From Gracilimonas sp965227215 (GTDB lineage: Bacteria; Bacteroidota; Rhodothermia; Balneolales; Balneolaceae): a stretch of DNA of 64,000 nucleotides. The position numbers were made by a program, and so were the translations under genes. The stretch covers positions 1,612,001 through 1,676,000 of the forward strand of contig OZ245729.1 in assembly GCA_965227215.1 (NCBI GenBank), read 5' to 3'. The notes beneath the pieces are model-generated. The model searched no databases and was not told where the DNA came from. It saw only the letters and a program-made list of their open reading frames with translations. Numbering within the stretch: the first letter of the stretch is position 1; each line of letters begins with the position of its first letter. Shown one piece after another: positions 36,791 to 45,456 of the stretch.

Positions 36791-37174
36791 TTATGCTAAT
36801 AACTTCATTCCTTTTAATTTGGATGCTTTTTTATCGAAAGTGTACGTGGTTAGCCGCTCCTTTTTATTTAGTTGATGTATGAGACAATCGTTAAAATCTG
36901 CCGAGCTGTTTATGTAGTCTTCAATTGTGAGCTTTACTACTTCCTGATCAAAAAAATGAAATCCTTTCGTCTCAAACAGTGTATCCAAAACACGTATGAA
37001 TTCGATTTTAGAATAATCATAGGTTTTTAGAAGCACCCACGAAGTCTCTGACAGTACCACCTGATTGATGTAAAGCTCTTTCCCATCTTCAATTAATTTT
37101 GCTACTAATTCTGCCTGTTCCTCAATATCCTTTATCAGGAATCTAACCAACAAATTCGTATCTATTCCTACCAT
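36791..37174 (-). CDS. PIN-domain ribonuclease toxin (VapC-type)
   Basis: A 127-residue PIN-domain protein with the acidic catalytic residues in place: Asp5 (GIDTNLLVR), Glu43 (LSETSW), Asp93/Asp96 (SADFNDCLI) and Asp114 (TFDKKA). Such toxins cleave RNA (often tRNA or rRNA) with Mg2+. Its start directly abuts the stop of the AbrB-type antitoxin gene (1-nt overlap), the usual order and coupling for a type II system. The free Cys97 after the catalytic Asp is unremarkable. Targets unknown. Confidence 0.87.
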   Translation of the reverse strand: MVGIDTNLLVRFLIKDIEEQAELVAKLIEDGKELYINQVVLSETSWVLLKTYDYSKIEFIRVLDTLFETKGFHFFDQEVVKLTIEDYINSSADFNDCLIHQLNKKERLTTYTFDKKASKLKGMKLLA

Positions 37175-37425
37175 TACCTTTTATACTTTTCCTTTAGGTA
37201 TTCAACGATTCCTTCATTGATTTCTTTGTCTGATTTGGGTTCCTGATTTTCCCGATACAGCATTCCATAGGCTTCTTTATAATCCTTTTTTTTGGTAGTA
37301 ACTACTACGGTATTTACTGATTCCATCTCGAAATTTAGAATATCTCCCGGCTTTAATCGCAGCTTATCCCTTATCTCTTTGGGGATGGTAACTTGTCCTT
37401 TCGATGTGATAGTTGCTGATGGCAT
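37174..37425 (-). CDS. AbrB/SpoVT-type antitoxin
   Basis: An 83-residue protein with the swapped-hairpin domain TITSKGQVTIPKEIRDKLRLKPGD in the first 35 residues and a charged C-terminal tail that should bind the PIN toxin. A strong TAAGGAG ribosome-binding site lies 8 nt before the ATG, stronger than for most genes in this window, consistent with a need for excess antitoxin. An inverted repeat upstream (37444-37463) is a possible autoregulatory operator. Confidence 0.87.
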   Translation of the reverse strand: MPSATITSKGQVTIPKEIRDKLRLKPGDILNFEMESVNTVVVTTKKKDYKEAYGMLYRENQEPKSDKEINEGIVEYLKEKYKR

Positions 37426-37443
37426 ATTTTATTCTCCTTACTT

Positions 37444-37463
37444 TTCTTACTAATGGTAAGGAA
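37444..37463. promoter_or_regulatory. Candidate operator of the toxin-antitoxin pair
   Basis: TTCTTAC-TAATG-GTAAGGAA is an inverted repeat (one extra G), 19 bp upstream of the antitoxin ATG. An additional CCTTAC half-site at 37436-37441 overlaps the antitoxin's ribosome-binding site. AbrB-type antitoxins commonly repress their own promoters by binding such palindromes. This is an inference from position and symmetry. Confidence 0.4.
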
Positions 37464-37563
37464 TTTGTTTAATTCAAGAACCAACCGCAACTTCCTTTAT
37501 TATGCAAGCTTTCCAAAAATAGCTACCTTCGAACACCGATTTTTAAACCTAAAATCTACTTCC

Positions 37564-38163
37564 GTGATTATAGAAAAAACTCAGTTTTCTGAACATCAAA
37601 TAGCCAAACTTGTGAAAGGCAGCGTGGTGCCCCGGCCTATTGCGTGGATTTCTTCGGTTGGGGAAAGCGGGATTCCAAACCTGGCACCCTACAGTTACTT
37701 CAACGTCATTTCCCACAACCCGATCATGTTCATCACCTCCATCGGTCTTGGAGCCAATGTGGGGAAAGATGGAGACAAGGATACACTGGCTAACATCAAA
37801 GACAGCGGAGATTATGTCATCAACCTGGTTTCGGCCCGGCTGGCCAATCACATGCACAAGAGCAGCACCATTTATCCAAAAGAAGTCAGTGAGTTTGAGA
37901 AAACAGGCCTCACTCCCGTCAAAAGCAACTTAGTTACGGCTCCCCGGGTTGAAGAAGCCGTCATCAGCATGGAATGCCGGTTAGATCGGGTGATGGAACT
38001 GGGAGATTTCAACCAGGTGATCGGAGAGCTGGTGTGCTATCACATTCAGGACGATGTGTACATGGAAAATGACAAAGTAAATTACGCCAAATACGATCCG
38101 ATTGGACGAATGGCAGCTAATTATACATATGTAAGGGATTTATTCTTTCCGGAAGATATTTAG
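37564..38163 (+). CDS. Flavin reductase-like domain protein (FMN-binding split barrel)
   Basis: About 199 residues from a GTG at 37564 (VIIEKTQFSEHQIAKLV). Signatures: GSVVPRPIAWISSVGESGIPNLAPYSYFNVIS (FMN-binding loop of the DIM6/NTAB group), then GDYVINLVSARLANHMHKSS and IGRMAANYTYVRD. An ATG at 37453 in the same frame would add 37 residues without family likeness and would fall inside the antitoxin operator, while a TACCTTCG box at 37524-37531 could drive the shorter form. It probably binds FMN and reduces or oxidises small substrates. It ends with a 4-bp convergent overlap with the MORN lipoprotein gene. Confidence 0.82.
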   Translation: MIIEKTQFSEHQIAKLVKGSVVPRPIAWISSVGESGIPNLAPYSYFNVISHNPIMFITSIGLGANVGKDGDKDTLANIKDSGDYVINLVSARLANHMHKSSTIYPKEVSEFEKTGLTPVKSNLVTAPRVEEAVISMECRLDRVMELGDFNQVIGELVCYHIQDDVYMENDKVNYAKYDPIGRMAANYTYVRDLFFPEDI

Positions 38164-38924
38164 TCGTAGCTCTCCCTTTTAATCTCATTCCCTAAGCTGT
38201 CGTATTCAATCCACACTCCGGATTGTTCTCCATCTTTATATTGTCCGGTTACCTGAACCTGACCATTGGGGTGCCACCTCCTCACCTTTCCGCTTCGCGG
38301 GCCCTTTTCAGAATAAGGAAATTTAAAACGCGGCTGGCCGTCGGCATAGTGTTGAACAAAGGAGGTATCGGTACGGACGGTATAGCCTGTCAGCTCCCCG
38401 GATTTGCTGTAGTAGCTGGTCATGGTATCGGTCCTGATCTGTGTGATTTTCTGTGAGGCAGGGTCGATATAATACAACTCATCGGGATTCCAGCTTATAG
38501 TCAGCCGACCCAGTTTATCCCAAATGCTACCTGTGTTTTTTCTGTAGTCGGCATCCATGCCTAACCTTCGGCTTGCGTACCAATACCGCAGCCGGAACAT
38601 CTCCCCGTTTTCAAATTCGCCCTGCAGATTATAATCTCTGCTGTCAAAGGTTCTGATAAACCCTCTGTATGGTTCATCTGCCCTTTTATTGTACAGAATA
38701 AGAGTGGTGTCTCTGATATCATACATCCGCACTCCATTTACCTGTGTAGAAACTATGTATTGATTAGGAGGAACCGGAAAGCCGGTTGAATCACGAAATT
38801 CCAGATGATCATATCCATCCAAAAAGTAATGTTCTTTCTTAACCTCTTGATCTGAACAAGCACCGACAATAAACAAACATATGAGTATAGCGAAAAACGG
38901 TAATACCGGGCTTTGTGTTTTCAC
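38160..38924 (-). CDS. Lipoprotein with MORN-like repeats
   Basis: A 254-residue predicted lipoprotein (lipobox VGAC, Cys about 23). The C-terminal part has MORN/YwqK-type repeats, for example YADGQPRFKFPYSEKGPRSG and WHPNGQVQVTGQYKDGEQSG ending WIEYDSLGNEI. Such repeats often mediate protein or envelope contacts; the family function is unknown. The stop overlaps the convergent flavin-reductase stop by 4 bp, and the start lies 3 bp after the permease stop on the same strand, so it is cotranscribed with it. Confidence 0.75.
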   Translation of the reverse strand: MKTQSPVLPFFAILICLFIVGACSDQEVKKEHYFLDGYDHLEFRDSTGFPVPPNQYIVSTQVNGVRMYDIRDTTLILYNKRADEPYRGFIRTFDSRDYNLQGEFENGEMFRLRYWYASRRLGMDADYRKNTGSIWDKLGRLTISWNPDELYYIDPASQKITQIRTDTMTSYYSKSGELTGYTVRTDTSFVQHYADGQPRFKFPYSEKGPRSGKVRRWHPNGQVQVTGQYKDGEQSGVWIEYDSLGNEIKRESYD

Positions 38925-38927
38925 AGT

Positions 38928-40013
38928 CTAATCTTCATAGTTAACGGAGTTACCCAATAAGTATCCATAAGGTTTCATCTCAGGAATCTGATCAAAAATC
39001 ACTTTCAGAATACCGATTAGCGGCACAAATAAAATCATCCCGGAGATTCCCCATAATTCGCCGCCAATAATCAGGGCAATCATAGCTACAAACGGATTGA
39101 TGGATACTTTGGAGCCGACAATTCGTGGCGTAATAAAGTTGCCTTCCAGAAACTGAACGGTTCCAAAAACAGCCACCACCAGCACAGGGGTGATCAGCGA
39201 ATCGGTGAGTAATAAAGCAAAAAGCAACGGAGGTAATGCACCGATAATAATCCCGATGTAAGGAATGATGGCTAATAGGGAGGCAAAAACCCCAAAGAAT
39301 AACGCATGCTCCAGCCCGATGATAAATAGTCCGGTTGTATTCAACACTGCTAAAATGCCAATCACCGAAAGCATACCAACCAGATAATTCTGGGTTACAC
39401 CCTGCACCCGACCCAAAAGATTATCTACGTTGGAATAGTCGCCTTTTCTGGAAGCGAACAGCTTCTGAAAAAAGGTTTGATACATTTCCTGGTAATAGAG
39501 CATGAAGAAGATGAAGATAGGCATGAGCGTCATCACCGTAAAAATATTGGTGGTGGCACTTACAATGGAACTCACATAATTGCCACTTTGATCAATAAGG
39601 TTGTTTATGCCCTGCTGAAGGTACTCGCTTTGTTCTTCCTGGGAAATCCCGGCCGTATCTTCAAGGAATTGGATGGCATTGTTCGAAACGGTTTTCAGCT
39701 TTTCGGTCACTTCCGGTATCCGCTCCGCAAACTGCACAAATTGAGCTGATATCAGCGATAAAATGCCCCCGAGAACAACTAAAACTACCAGCAAGGTAAG
39801 GATGATGCTAAAAGCCCTGCCCATTTTCCAGCGCTCAAAGAGTTTTACAATTGGGTTCAATAGCATCGCAAAAAATGCCGAAAAAGCCAGCGGCATCAAA
39901 ATAAACTTGCCGTAGCTCAATACCAGGAACAGTAAGTACAGGCCAATTAAGGTAACGGTAGTCTTAAACCAAAATGGATATTTTTCTGTAGATTTTATTC
40001 GATGATGTGACAT
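38928..40013 (-). CDS. AI-2E/PerM-family permease
   Basis: A 361-residue membrane protein of the AI-2E transporter (PerM/TqsA) family: about eight helices with the hallmark LPYSGII-like region here IIPYIGIIIGALPPLLFALL, and the FLEGNFITPRIVGSKVSINPF loop that is strongly conserved. Members export small molecules (AI-2) or, in halophiles, act as Na+/H+ antiporters. The start is MSHHRIKSTEKYPFWFK. The 188-bp region upstream is shared divergently with the cyclase gene. Confidence 0.87.
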   Translation of the reverse strand: MSHHRIKSTEKYPFWFKTTVTLIGLYLLFLVLSYGKFILMPLAFSAFFAMLLNPIVKLFERWKMGRAFSIILTLLVVLVVLGGILSLISAQFVQFAERIPEVTEKLKTVSNNAIQFLEDTAGISQEEQSEYLQQGINNLIDQSGNYVSSIVSATTNIFTVMTLMPIFIFFMLYYQEMYQTFFQKLFASRKGDYSNVDNLLGRVQGVTQNYLVGMLSVIGILAVLNTTGLFIIGLEHALFFGVFASLLAIIPYIGIIIGALPPLLFALLLTDSLITPVLVVAVFGTVQFLEGNFITPRIVGSKVSINPFVAMIALIIGGELWGISGMILFVPLIGILKVIFDQIPEMKPYGYLLGNSVNYED

Positions 40014-40201
40014 AAAAAACTATATTGTTCGGGTTCACCGGTGATGCAAAAGCAATGATAATTAAAGCATTTCTAAGATGTCGTCTAAATTGCACGAGCA
40101 TCGGTTGCAGCCAATGATATTAAACGATAAGCTATAAAGTGCACAACAACACTGAAATTCTTATTATAGAATCTGTTGTTGCCTTCTAATTCGGGTACAA
40201 A

Positions 40202-42373
40202 ATGAAAAAAGGAAGAAAACTTAATAAAGCAGTCTTACTCGGGTTGGTATACACTGCTGTGATATCCTCACTTTTTGTTCTGCAATCTGCGGGCTTTTTC
40301 AACCCCATCGAAGACTCCCTGCTCGATCAAAAGTTCAGGTCTTTCGAACGGAATGTCCCCAAAGACCGGGTGTCGCTGGCTATGATTGACCAAAAAAGTC
40401 TGGACACCTTTGCGAAGGAACATGGCATTTATTGGCCCTGGCCACGGGAGGTGTATGGCACCGTCCACAACTACCTGATGGCCAAACAAGCCCGCCTGGT
40501 CGTATATGATGTGCTTTTTGATCAACCCGACTTTGACCGAAATGGCCTTTCCGGGGACCGCAGTGACCTGTACCTGGAACAGATGTTTGGCACCTATCAA
40601 AACTCCGTGCTGTCTGCACAAACAGTTGAAAGTGATGATGGATATAACCGGACCAACCTGTCCCGCTTTACCTACCCACTTGCATTGGAAGACAGTTCGG
40701 AGCTGTACTCCGTACATAATGTCCCCATCCCACGCTTCCTGAATACCGCTCATAAAATTGGATCGGTAGCCATCCCCACCGAGAATGAATCCATCATTCG
40801 AAGAGTACCCATGTTTTTTAATATCTCCGATGACCAGGCCCTCCCTTCTCTTGGAGTAGCCGCCTACCTCGGATATCAACGAGGGCAGGTTTCAGTTGAC
40901 AGAACAGAACGTTCTCTTTTTCTGGATTCACTGGAAGTGCCGCTTCAACCCGACGGAAAATATCTGATTAACTGGTACAAAAAAGGAGGTAGTGAAGATG
41001 GAACATTCCGAAACTATTCTTTTTACGGACTATTTAAAGCCGGGCTCGAATTCCGGCAGACCGGGGACCCCAAAGCCGACTCGTTGATAGAACTAAAAGA
41101 CAAGATTGTGTTTGTGGGGGCCAATGCGGCCGGCTTATCTGACATCAAGTCTACCCCCATGAGTCCGATTGAACCTTTCCCCGGCGTAGAAATTCACGCC
41201 GCCGTTACCAATAATCTGCTGGAAAGTGATTTCATAACCACTGTTTCTCCGCTCACCAAAAACATTCTTATTCTCATTTTTACCGCGGCTCTTTTGATTG
41301 TGATTTTCTGGACGCCTTCAAAAGTGAATATTTCTTTTTCTGCTGTACTGATGGGAGCGATCATAATTGCCGGACTAATTCTTTTCAGCGTATATCGGGT
41401 TTGGTTTCCTACCGCTGAAATTTTCCTTTCCTCCTTGTTAATGATAATTGTAGGCTACACCACTAAATATGTGAGTGAGGATGCTCAAAAAAGAGCTATC
41501 CGCAGCGCCTTTGATTTATACCTCCAAAAAGAACTGGTTGAACAAATTATAGAAGAACCGGAACTGCTTAAATTAGGGGGAGAGAAGAAAGAACTTACCG
41601 TTCTGTTCAGCGATTTAGCAGGATTTACCTCCATTTCCGAAGATACTCCTCCCGAAGAGCTTGTTACCTTTCTGAACGAGTATTTAAGTGAAATGACCGA
41701 CATCGTTTTCAGAAATAAAGGCACGCTGGATAAATATATCGGTGATGCCATTATGGCTTTTTGGGGGGCTCCGGTTCCGGAAGAAGACCATGCTTACTAC
41801 GCTTGTAAATGCGCCCTCGAAATGGAGGAGAAGCTGGCTGAACTACAAGCCAAATGGACCGGTGATGGGTTGCCCGCTCCCCATGTGCGCTATGGATTAA
41901 ACTCCGGTCCTATGGTCGTCGGAAATATGGGCTCTAAAGACCGGTTCAGCTATACGGTTTTAGGGGATAATGTAAACCTTGGCGCCCGACTGGAACCGGC
42001 CAACAAAGATTTTGGCACCCGAATTTTGATTTCACAGTCAACCCGCGAACAAGTTAAAGACCGGCTTTTAACACGTGAAGTCGCCCTCATGAAAGCCAAG
42101 GGTAAAACAAAACCCATCCGGATTTTTGAACTTATATGTGAGAAAGGCACCAAGGAATCCTCTAAATGGGAATCGTTCGTTGAACTTTTCCATGGTGCGT
42201 TAAATCATTATTATAATCGGGAATGGGAAGCGGCAGAAGTCAAGTTCGAAAAAGCTCTGGAGCTTAAAGACGGGGACATGCTCTGTCGGATTTATTTAAA
42301 GAATATCGAGGTATTTAAAAAGAATCCGCCCGGCGAAAACTGGGAGGGTAGCTATCAACAAACAAATAAATGA
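40202..42373 (+). CDS. CHASE2-domain class III adenylate/guanylate cyclase
   Basis: A 723-residue membrane signalling enzyme. One N-terminal helix (about 12-30), an extracytoplasmic CHASE2 sensor (about 35-345; DQKSLDTF, PREVYGTVHNYL, KIVFVGANAAGLSDIKSTPM), three closing helices (about 350-425), then a class III cyclase domain (about 455-640). The metal Asp residues are in LFSDLAGFTSIS and GDAIMAFWG, substrate-specifying Lys is in LDKYIGD, and transition-state residues are in TVLGDNVNLGARLE. A tail of about 65 residues (FHGALNHYYNREWEAAEVKFEKAL) looks TPR-like. The Lys favours ATP, so cAMP is likely. It overlaps the M48 protease gene by 4 nt. Confidence 0.9.
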   Translation: MKKGRKLNKAVLLGLVYTAVISSLFVLQSAGFFNPIEDSLLDQKFRSFERNVPKDRVSLAMIDQKSLDTFAKEHGIYWPWPREVYGTVHNYLMAKQARLVVYDVLFDQPDFDRNGLSGDRSDLYLEQMFGTYQNSVLSAQTVESDDGYNRTNLSRFTYPLALEDSSELYSVHNVPIPRFLNTAHKIGSVAIPTENESIIRRVPMFFNISDDQALPSLGVAAYLGYQRGQVSVDRTERSLFLDSLEVPLQPDGKYLINWYKKGGSEDGTFRNYSFYGLFKAGLEFRQTGDPKADSLIELKDKIVFVGANAAGLSDIKSTPMSPIEPFPGVEIHAAVTNNLLESDFITTVSPLTKNILILIFTAALLIVIFWTPSKVNISFSAVLMGAIIIAGLILFSVYRVWFPTAEIFLSSLLMIIVGYTTKYVSEDAQKRAIRSAFDLYLQKELVEQIIEEPELLKLGGEKKELTVLFSDLAGFTSISEDTPPEELVTFLNEYLSEMTDIVFRNKGTLDKYIGDAIMAFWGAPVPEEDHAYYACKCALEMEEKLAELQAKWTGDGLPAPHVRYGLNSGPMVVGNMGSKDRFSYTVLGDNVNLGARLEPANKDFGTRILISQSTREQVKDRLLTREVALMKAKGKTKPIRIFELICEKGTKESSKWESFVELFHGALNHYYNREWEAAEVKFEKALELKDGDMLCRIYLKNIEVFKKNPPGENWEGSYQQTNK

Positions 42374-43674
42374 TGAAAAAATTACTTTCTTCTTTTGGGG
42401 TGCTATTATTTTGCACAGCTATGTTCGGTCAGTTTGCTTTGGCCCAGGTAAAATACACGAATCAAACGGCCGACATGCGCAAAGGCCCTGCGGCCTATCA
42501 TGAGTTTTTATTGCGCCTGTACATCAACAATAAAGTAGAACTGGATTCCACACAGGGATATTGGGATCGAATCTGGTTTAAAGAAACATTAGGATGGGTG
42601 CCAAGCTACACCCTATCTGACACTAAGATTAGTGAAGACAAGCTTCAGTCTGACTCTCTCCAAAGCCGAATGAACCTGATGTTCTCTCAAATTGACGGTA
42701 AGGAAACGGATGTTGAAGAAGAACTGGTTGCCTCACCAACTCAGGTTTCAGCCGCAGTAAAAGGCTTTGCTGAAAAATGGCGCCGGGCCCGGGATATCGA
42801 GTACACGGTAGATTTCGAGAAATTTCAGATTGAACCTGCTTCTCCTACCGAGTTCCAGAACTTTATCGGTGTGAGAGAGCGGAAAATGAATCCTCAACAA
42901 GAGCGCAGGTTGTTATACCCACGGGCTATTTTTGTGCCCTATACCGATCCCGCTATCGACCAGGTTGGTTATGCGGTTGCCAGTGCGGTAGCTCAACGAG
43001 GGCTGGTGAGCAATTACCAGCTGCAACGCTACCTGGATCTTTTATCCGGACTGATTGTAGAGAACAGTCACAAACCGGAACTCGACTTTAAAGTATTTAT
43101 CCTTGATTCAGAAGCCGTTCAGGGTTACTCACTGCCGGGCAATTATATTTTTGTATCCAAAGGAGCCCTCAAACAAATGCGCTCTGAAGCTGAATTGGTT
43201 CATTTCCTGGCCCATGAAATTGCTCATCTTGTATTCAGCCACGGTATGGTTGAGTACAAAGAACAGGAACCGCGGGTAAAACGAGAAAGCCTGCTGGACG
43301 AAATGCGCCGGAAATTGGCTGAAGAGGGAGCCGAAGACCAAGCTACCGAAGAAGAGCGGGAGAATGAACAACGCATCACCGACTGGACCGATGGCTTTTA
43401 TGATGCCGCCAACAGCGAACGACTGGAATCCTATGAATTTGACGCTGATTACTGGGGAATCATTTATACTTACCTTTCCGGCTACAATCCAAACGAAGCT
43501 ATCAAGTACCTGAACCGAATACAGATTTCAGAAACCGAAGCCATTACTGAGTGGAGTGGCCTCTCACTGGAGCGTAGAATTGAAGCCATCAACAAGCAAA
43601 TTGATGACCTTAACCTTGGAAGTGGTAACACCAGCAGTGAATTATTCCAGCGCCTGATGAACTCACTGGAGTAA
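42370..43674 (+). CDS. M48-family zinc metalloprotease with SH3-like N-terminal domain
   Basis: A 434-residue exported peptidase. A signal peptide (ends FALAQ near residue 25) is followed by a bacterial SH3-like domain (about 27-80; ADMRKGPAAYHEF, WDRIWFKETLGWVPSY), then a protease domain with HEIAH (His282, Glu283, His286) and the downstream Glu356 in SYEFDADYWG, the three-ligand M48 arrangement. Periplasmic M48 proteins (BepA/LoiP type) degrade misassembled outer-membrane proteins. The start lies in ATGATG overlapping the cyclase stop, so translation is coupled. A long hairpin with a U-tract follows the gene. Confidence 0.88.
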   Translation: MMKKLLSSFGVLLFCTAMFGQFALAQVKYTNQTADMRKGPAAYHEFLLRLYINNKVELDSTQGYWDRIWFKETLGWVPSYTLSDTKISEDKLQSDSLQSRMNLMFSQIDGKETDVEEELVASPTQVSAAVKGFAEKWRRARDIEYTVDFEKFQIEPASPTEFQNFIGVRERKMNPQQERRLLYPRAIFVPYTDPAIDQVGYAVASAVAQRGLVSNYQLQRYLDLLSGLIVENSHKPELDFKVFILDSEAVQGYSLPGNYIFVSKGALKQMRSEAELVHFLAHEIAHLVFSHGMVEYKEQEPRVKRESLLDEMRRKLAEEGAEDQATEEERENEQRITDWTDGFYDAANSERLESYEFDADYWGIIYTYLSGYNPNEAIKYLNRIQISETEAITEWSGLSLERRIEAINKQIDDLNLGSGNTSSELFQRLMNSLE

Positions 43675-43706
43675 CGATCTATACTTAACACTCGCAATTT
43701 ATTTGT

Positions 43707-43770
43707 AAGGGTAAATAAGAAGTTTAAGACCGCATTGCTTCTTACTTTTTATTTACCCTTTTTTATTTTT
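43707..43770 (+). terminator. Rho-independent terminator after the cyclase-protease operon
   Basis: AAGGGTAAATAAGAAG pairs with CTTCTTACTTTTTATTTACCCTT (small bulge) around a loop of about 15 nt, followed by TTTTATTTTTT. It marks the end of the two-gene transcript. Confidence 0.75.
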
Positions 43771-43799
43771 TGTGAAATTTTAATCTCAGCCCAGCAATC

Positions 43800-45314
43800 A
43801 TGTCTCACATTCTTCGATATGCTTTCAGCTTACAAAGTCTCTTCCTGTTATCTCTTCTCTTTGCTTTTTCTTCTTCATTGCACGCTCAACATTCAAGCTG
43901 GAATGAATCTACCCTGAAAGAAGATCGGCCCTTGTTTTCGGAACACTTCACCCCTGCCGAGTTTGCAGAGCGTCGAGACAAGGTGTATGATGCCATTGGC
44001 GATGAGAGTATTGCTATTTTACAAGGAGCTCCAAGCCCGGTTGGCTACCTGGATTTCAGGCAGAACAATGAATTCTACTACTTGTCCGGCATAAAATCAC
44101 CGGACGCCTACCTGATACTGAATGGGCAAACCCGTGAGGCCACCATTTACCTGTATAACCGCAAAGAGCGACGAGAGTATGGGGAGGGTAAAATACTTTC
44201 ATTTGAAGATGCTGATTTAGTAAATGAGCTTTCCGGTATTAAGAATGTGGGATCGTACTCTGATTTATTGAATGATCTGAAGTCAATGAATGAGTCTGCC
44301 GAAATCGGAAATATTTACACACCATACAGTCCCTACGAAGAAGTTGCCATGACACGCAGCATGGCTAACCGGCATATTGAGGACATGAAAGCTAATCCAC
44401 TTGATACCCGTCTGCCCCGACATCAAAACTTCATCAAGGAAGTCCGAGCAACAGCTCCCAATTTAGAAGTCAGAGATTTGGATCCTGTCATCGATGAACT
44501 CCGCAAAATAAAAAGTGAAAAAGAGCTGGAGCTTATTCGGCGGTCTACACGACTTCAGGCAGAAGTCATTATGGAGTCGATGAAATCAACAGAGCCGGGT
44601 GTTAAGCCCTATGAACTGGAAGCCGTTTCCAAATACATCTACTGGAAGCATAATATTCAGGCTGATGCTTATTATCCGCTTATTCATGTGGGGCCGGATG
44701 CCTACATGAACCACTACCATAATAGCGTACGAACCGCAAAAGCCGGTGACATGATTTTGATGGATTACGGTGCTTATGACCGATACTACTCCAGCGATCT
44801 CGGCCGGATGTGGCCCGTAAATGGTACTTTCAATCCGGTTCAAAGGGAGTTGTATTCTTTCTATCTGAAATTTTATGAGGCTATTCTCTACAATATCAAA
44901 CTCGGGCTTACCCCTCAGCAGGTAATGCAGTATGCCCTAAAAGAAATTGACGTCATTTTGGAAGAGCATAAGTTCTCTAAACCACTTTACCGAAATGCTG
45001 CTGAAGAATTTGTTGCCGGGTACCATGAAAGAGCTCAAAACCCAAATATGCGACTAGGTCATGGCGTGGGAATGTCGGTACACGATGTTGGTAACTATGC
45101 CGCACCCATTGAACCGGGAATGGTGTTTGTGATTGAACCCCAGTTTCGGGTACCTGAAGAACGCATTTATATTCGTCTGGAAGACATGATTATTGCTACT
45201 GAAGACGGAGTTGAAATTTACAGCGATTTCCTGCCCCGGGATATTGAAAGCATCGAGAAGCTTGTCCGGCAAGAAGGGTTGCTTCAGAAATTTCCGATAG
45301 CCTTAGACAAATAA
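43800..45314 (+). CDS. Secreted M24-family aminopeptidase P-like metallopeptidase
   Basis: A 504-residue protein: signal peptide (ends SLHAQ about residue 30), creatinase/aminopeptidase P N-terminal domain (about 55-200) and pita-bread catalytic domain (about 230-490). Metal ligands are visible: Asp in LMDYGAYD, Asp in SSDLGRMW, His in GHGVGMSVHDVG, Glu in FVIEPQF and Glu in RLEDMI. It removes N-terminal residues before proline in peptides. Most APP enzymes are cytosolic; the clear signal peptide points to periplasmic or surface peptide digestion. Monocistronic, flanked by a terminator and a REP-like element. Confidence 0.9.
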   Translation: MSHILRYAFSLQSLFLLSLLFAFSSSLHAQHSSWNESTLKEDRPLFSEHFTPAEFAERRDKVYDAIGDESIAILQGAPSPVGYLDFRQNNEFYYLSGIKSPDAYLILNGQTREATIYLYNRKERREYGEGKILSFEDADLVNELSGIKNVGSYSDLLNDLKSMNESAEIGNIYTPYSPYEEVAMTRSMANRHIEDMKANPLDTRLPRHQNFIKEVRATAPNLEVRDLDPVIDELRKIKSEKELELIRRSTRLQAEVIMESMKSTEPGVKPYELEAVSKYIYWKHNIQADAYYPLIHVGPDAYMNHYHNSVRTAKAGDMILMDYGAYDRYYSSDLGRMWPVNGTFNPVQRELYSFYLKFYEAILYNIKLGLTPQQVMQYALKEIDVILEEHKFSKPLYRNAAEEFVAGYHERAQNPNMRLGHGVGMSVHDVGNYAAPIEPGMVFVIEPQFRVPEERIYIRLEDMIIATEDGVEIYSDFLPRDIESIEKLVRQEGLLQKFPIALDK

Positions 45315-45332
45315 TCAATCAGTATTTACAGC

Positions 45333-45406
45333 AACCTTACAGTGTCCGCAGGTCCTGTAAGCGTTGCTCACCGAACGCTGCGAGGACCGTCGGACGCTCG
45401 CAGGTT
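45333..45406. repeat. REP-like composite palindrome, AACCT...GTCC family, copy 2
   Basis: Outer arms AACCTTACAGTGTCC (45333-45347) and GGACGCTCGCAGGTT (45392-45406) match the arms of the element at 31420-31452. Inside lies a second nested palindrome, GGTCCTGTAAGCGTT ... AACGCTGCGAGGACC, around GCTCACCG. It lies between the M24 peptidase and the epimerase gene. Confidence 0.75.
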
Positions 45407-45456
45407 CTCCATCTCGATAAACATTTTATATCATATTCCTAACAAAAAAATGAACC

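Noticed and set aside
40268..40879. 203-residue minus-strand frame in the cyclase gene
   Set aside because: Antisense shadow of the CHASE2 domain; no motif, no plausible start context and no independent promoter.
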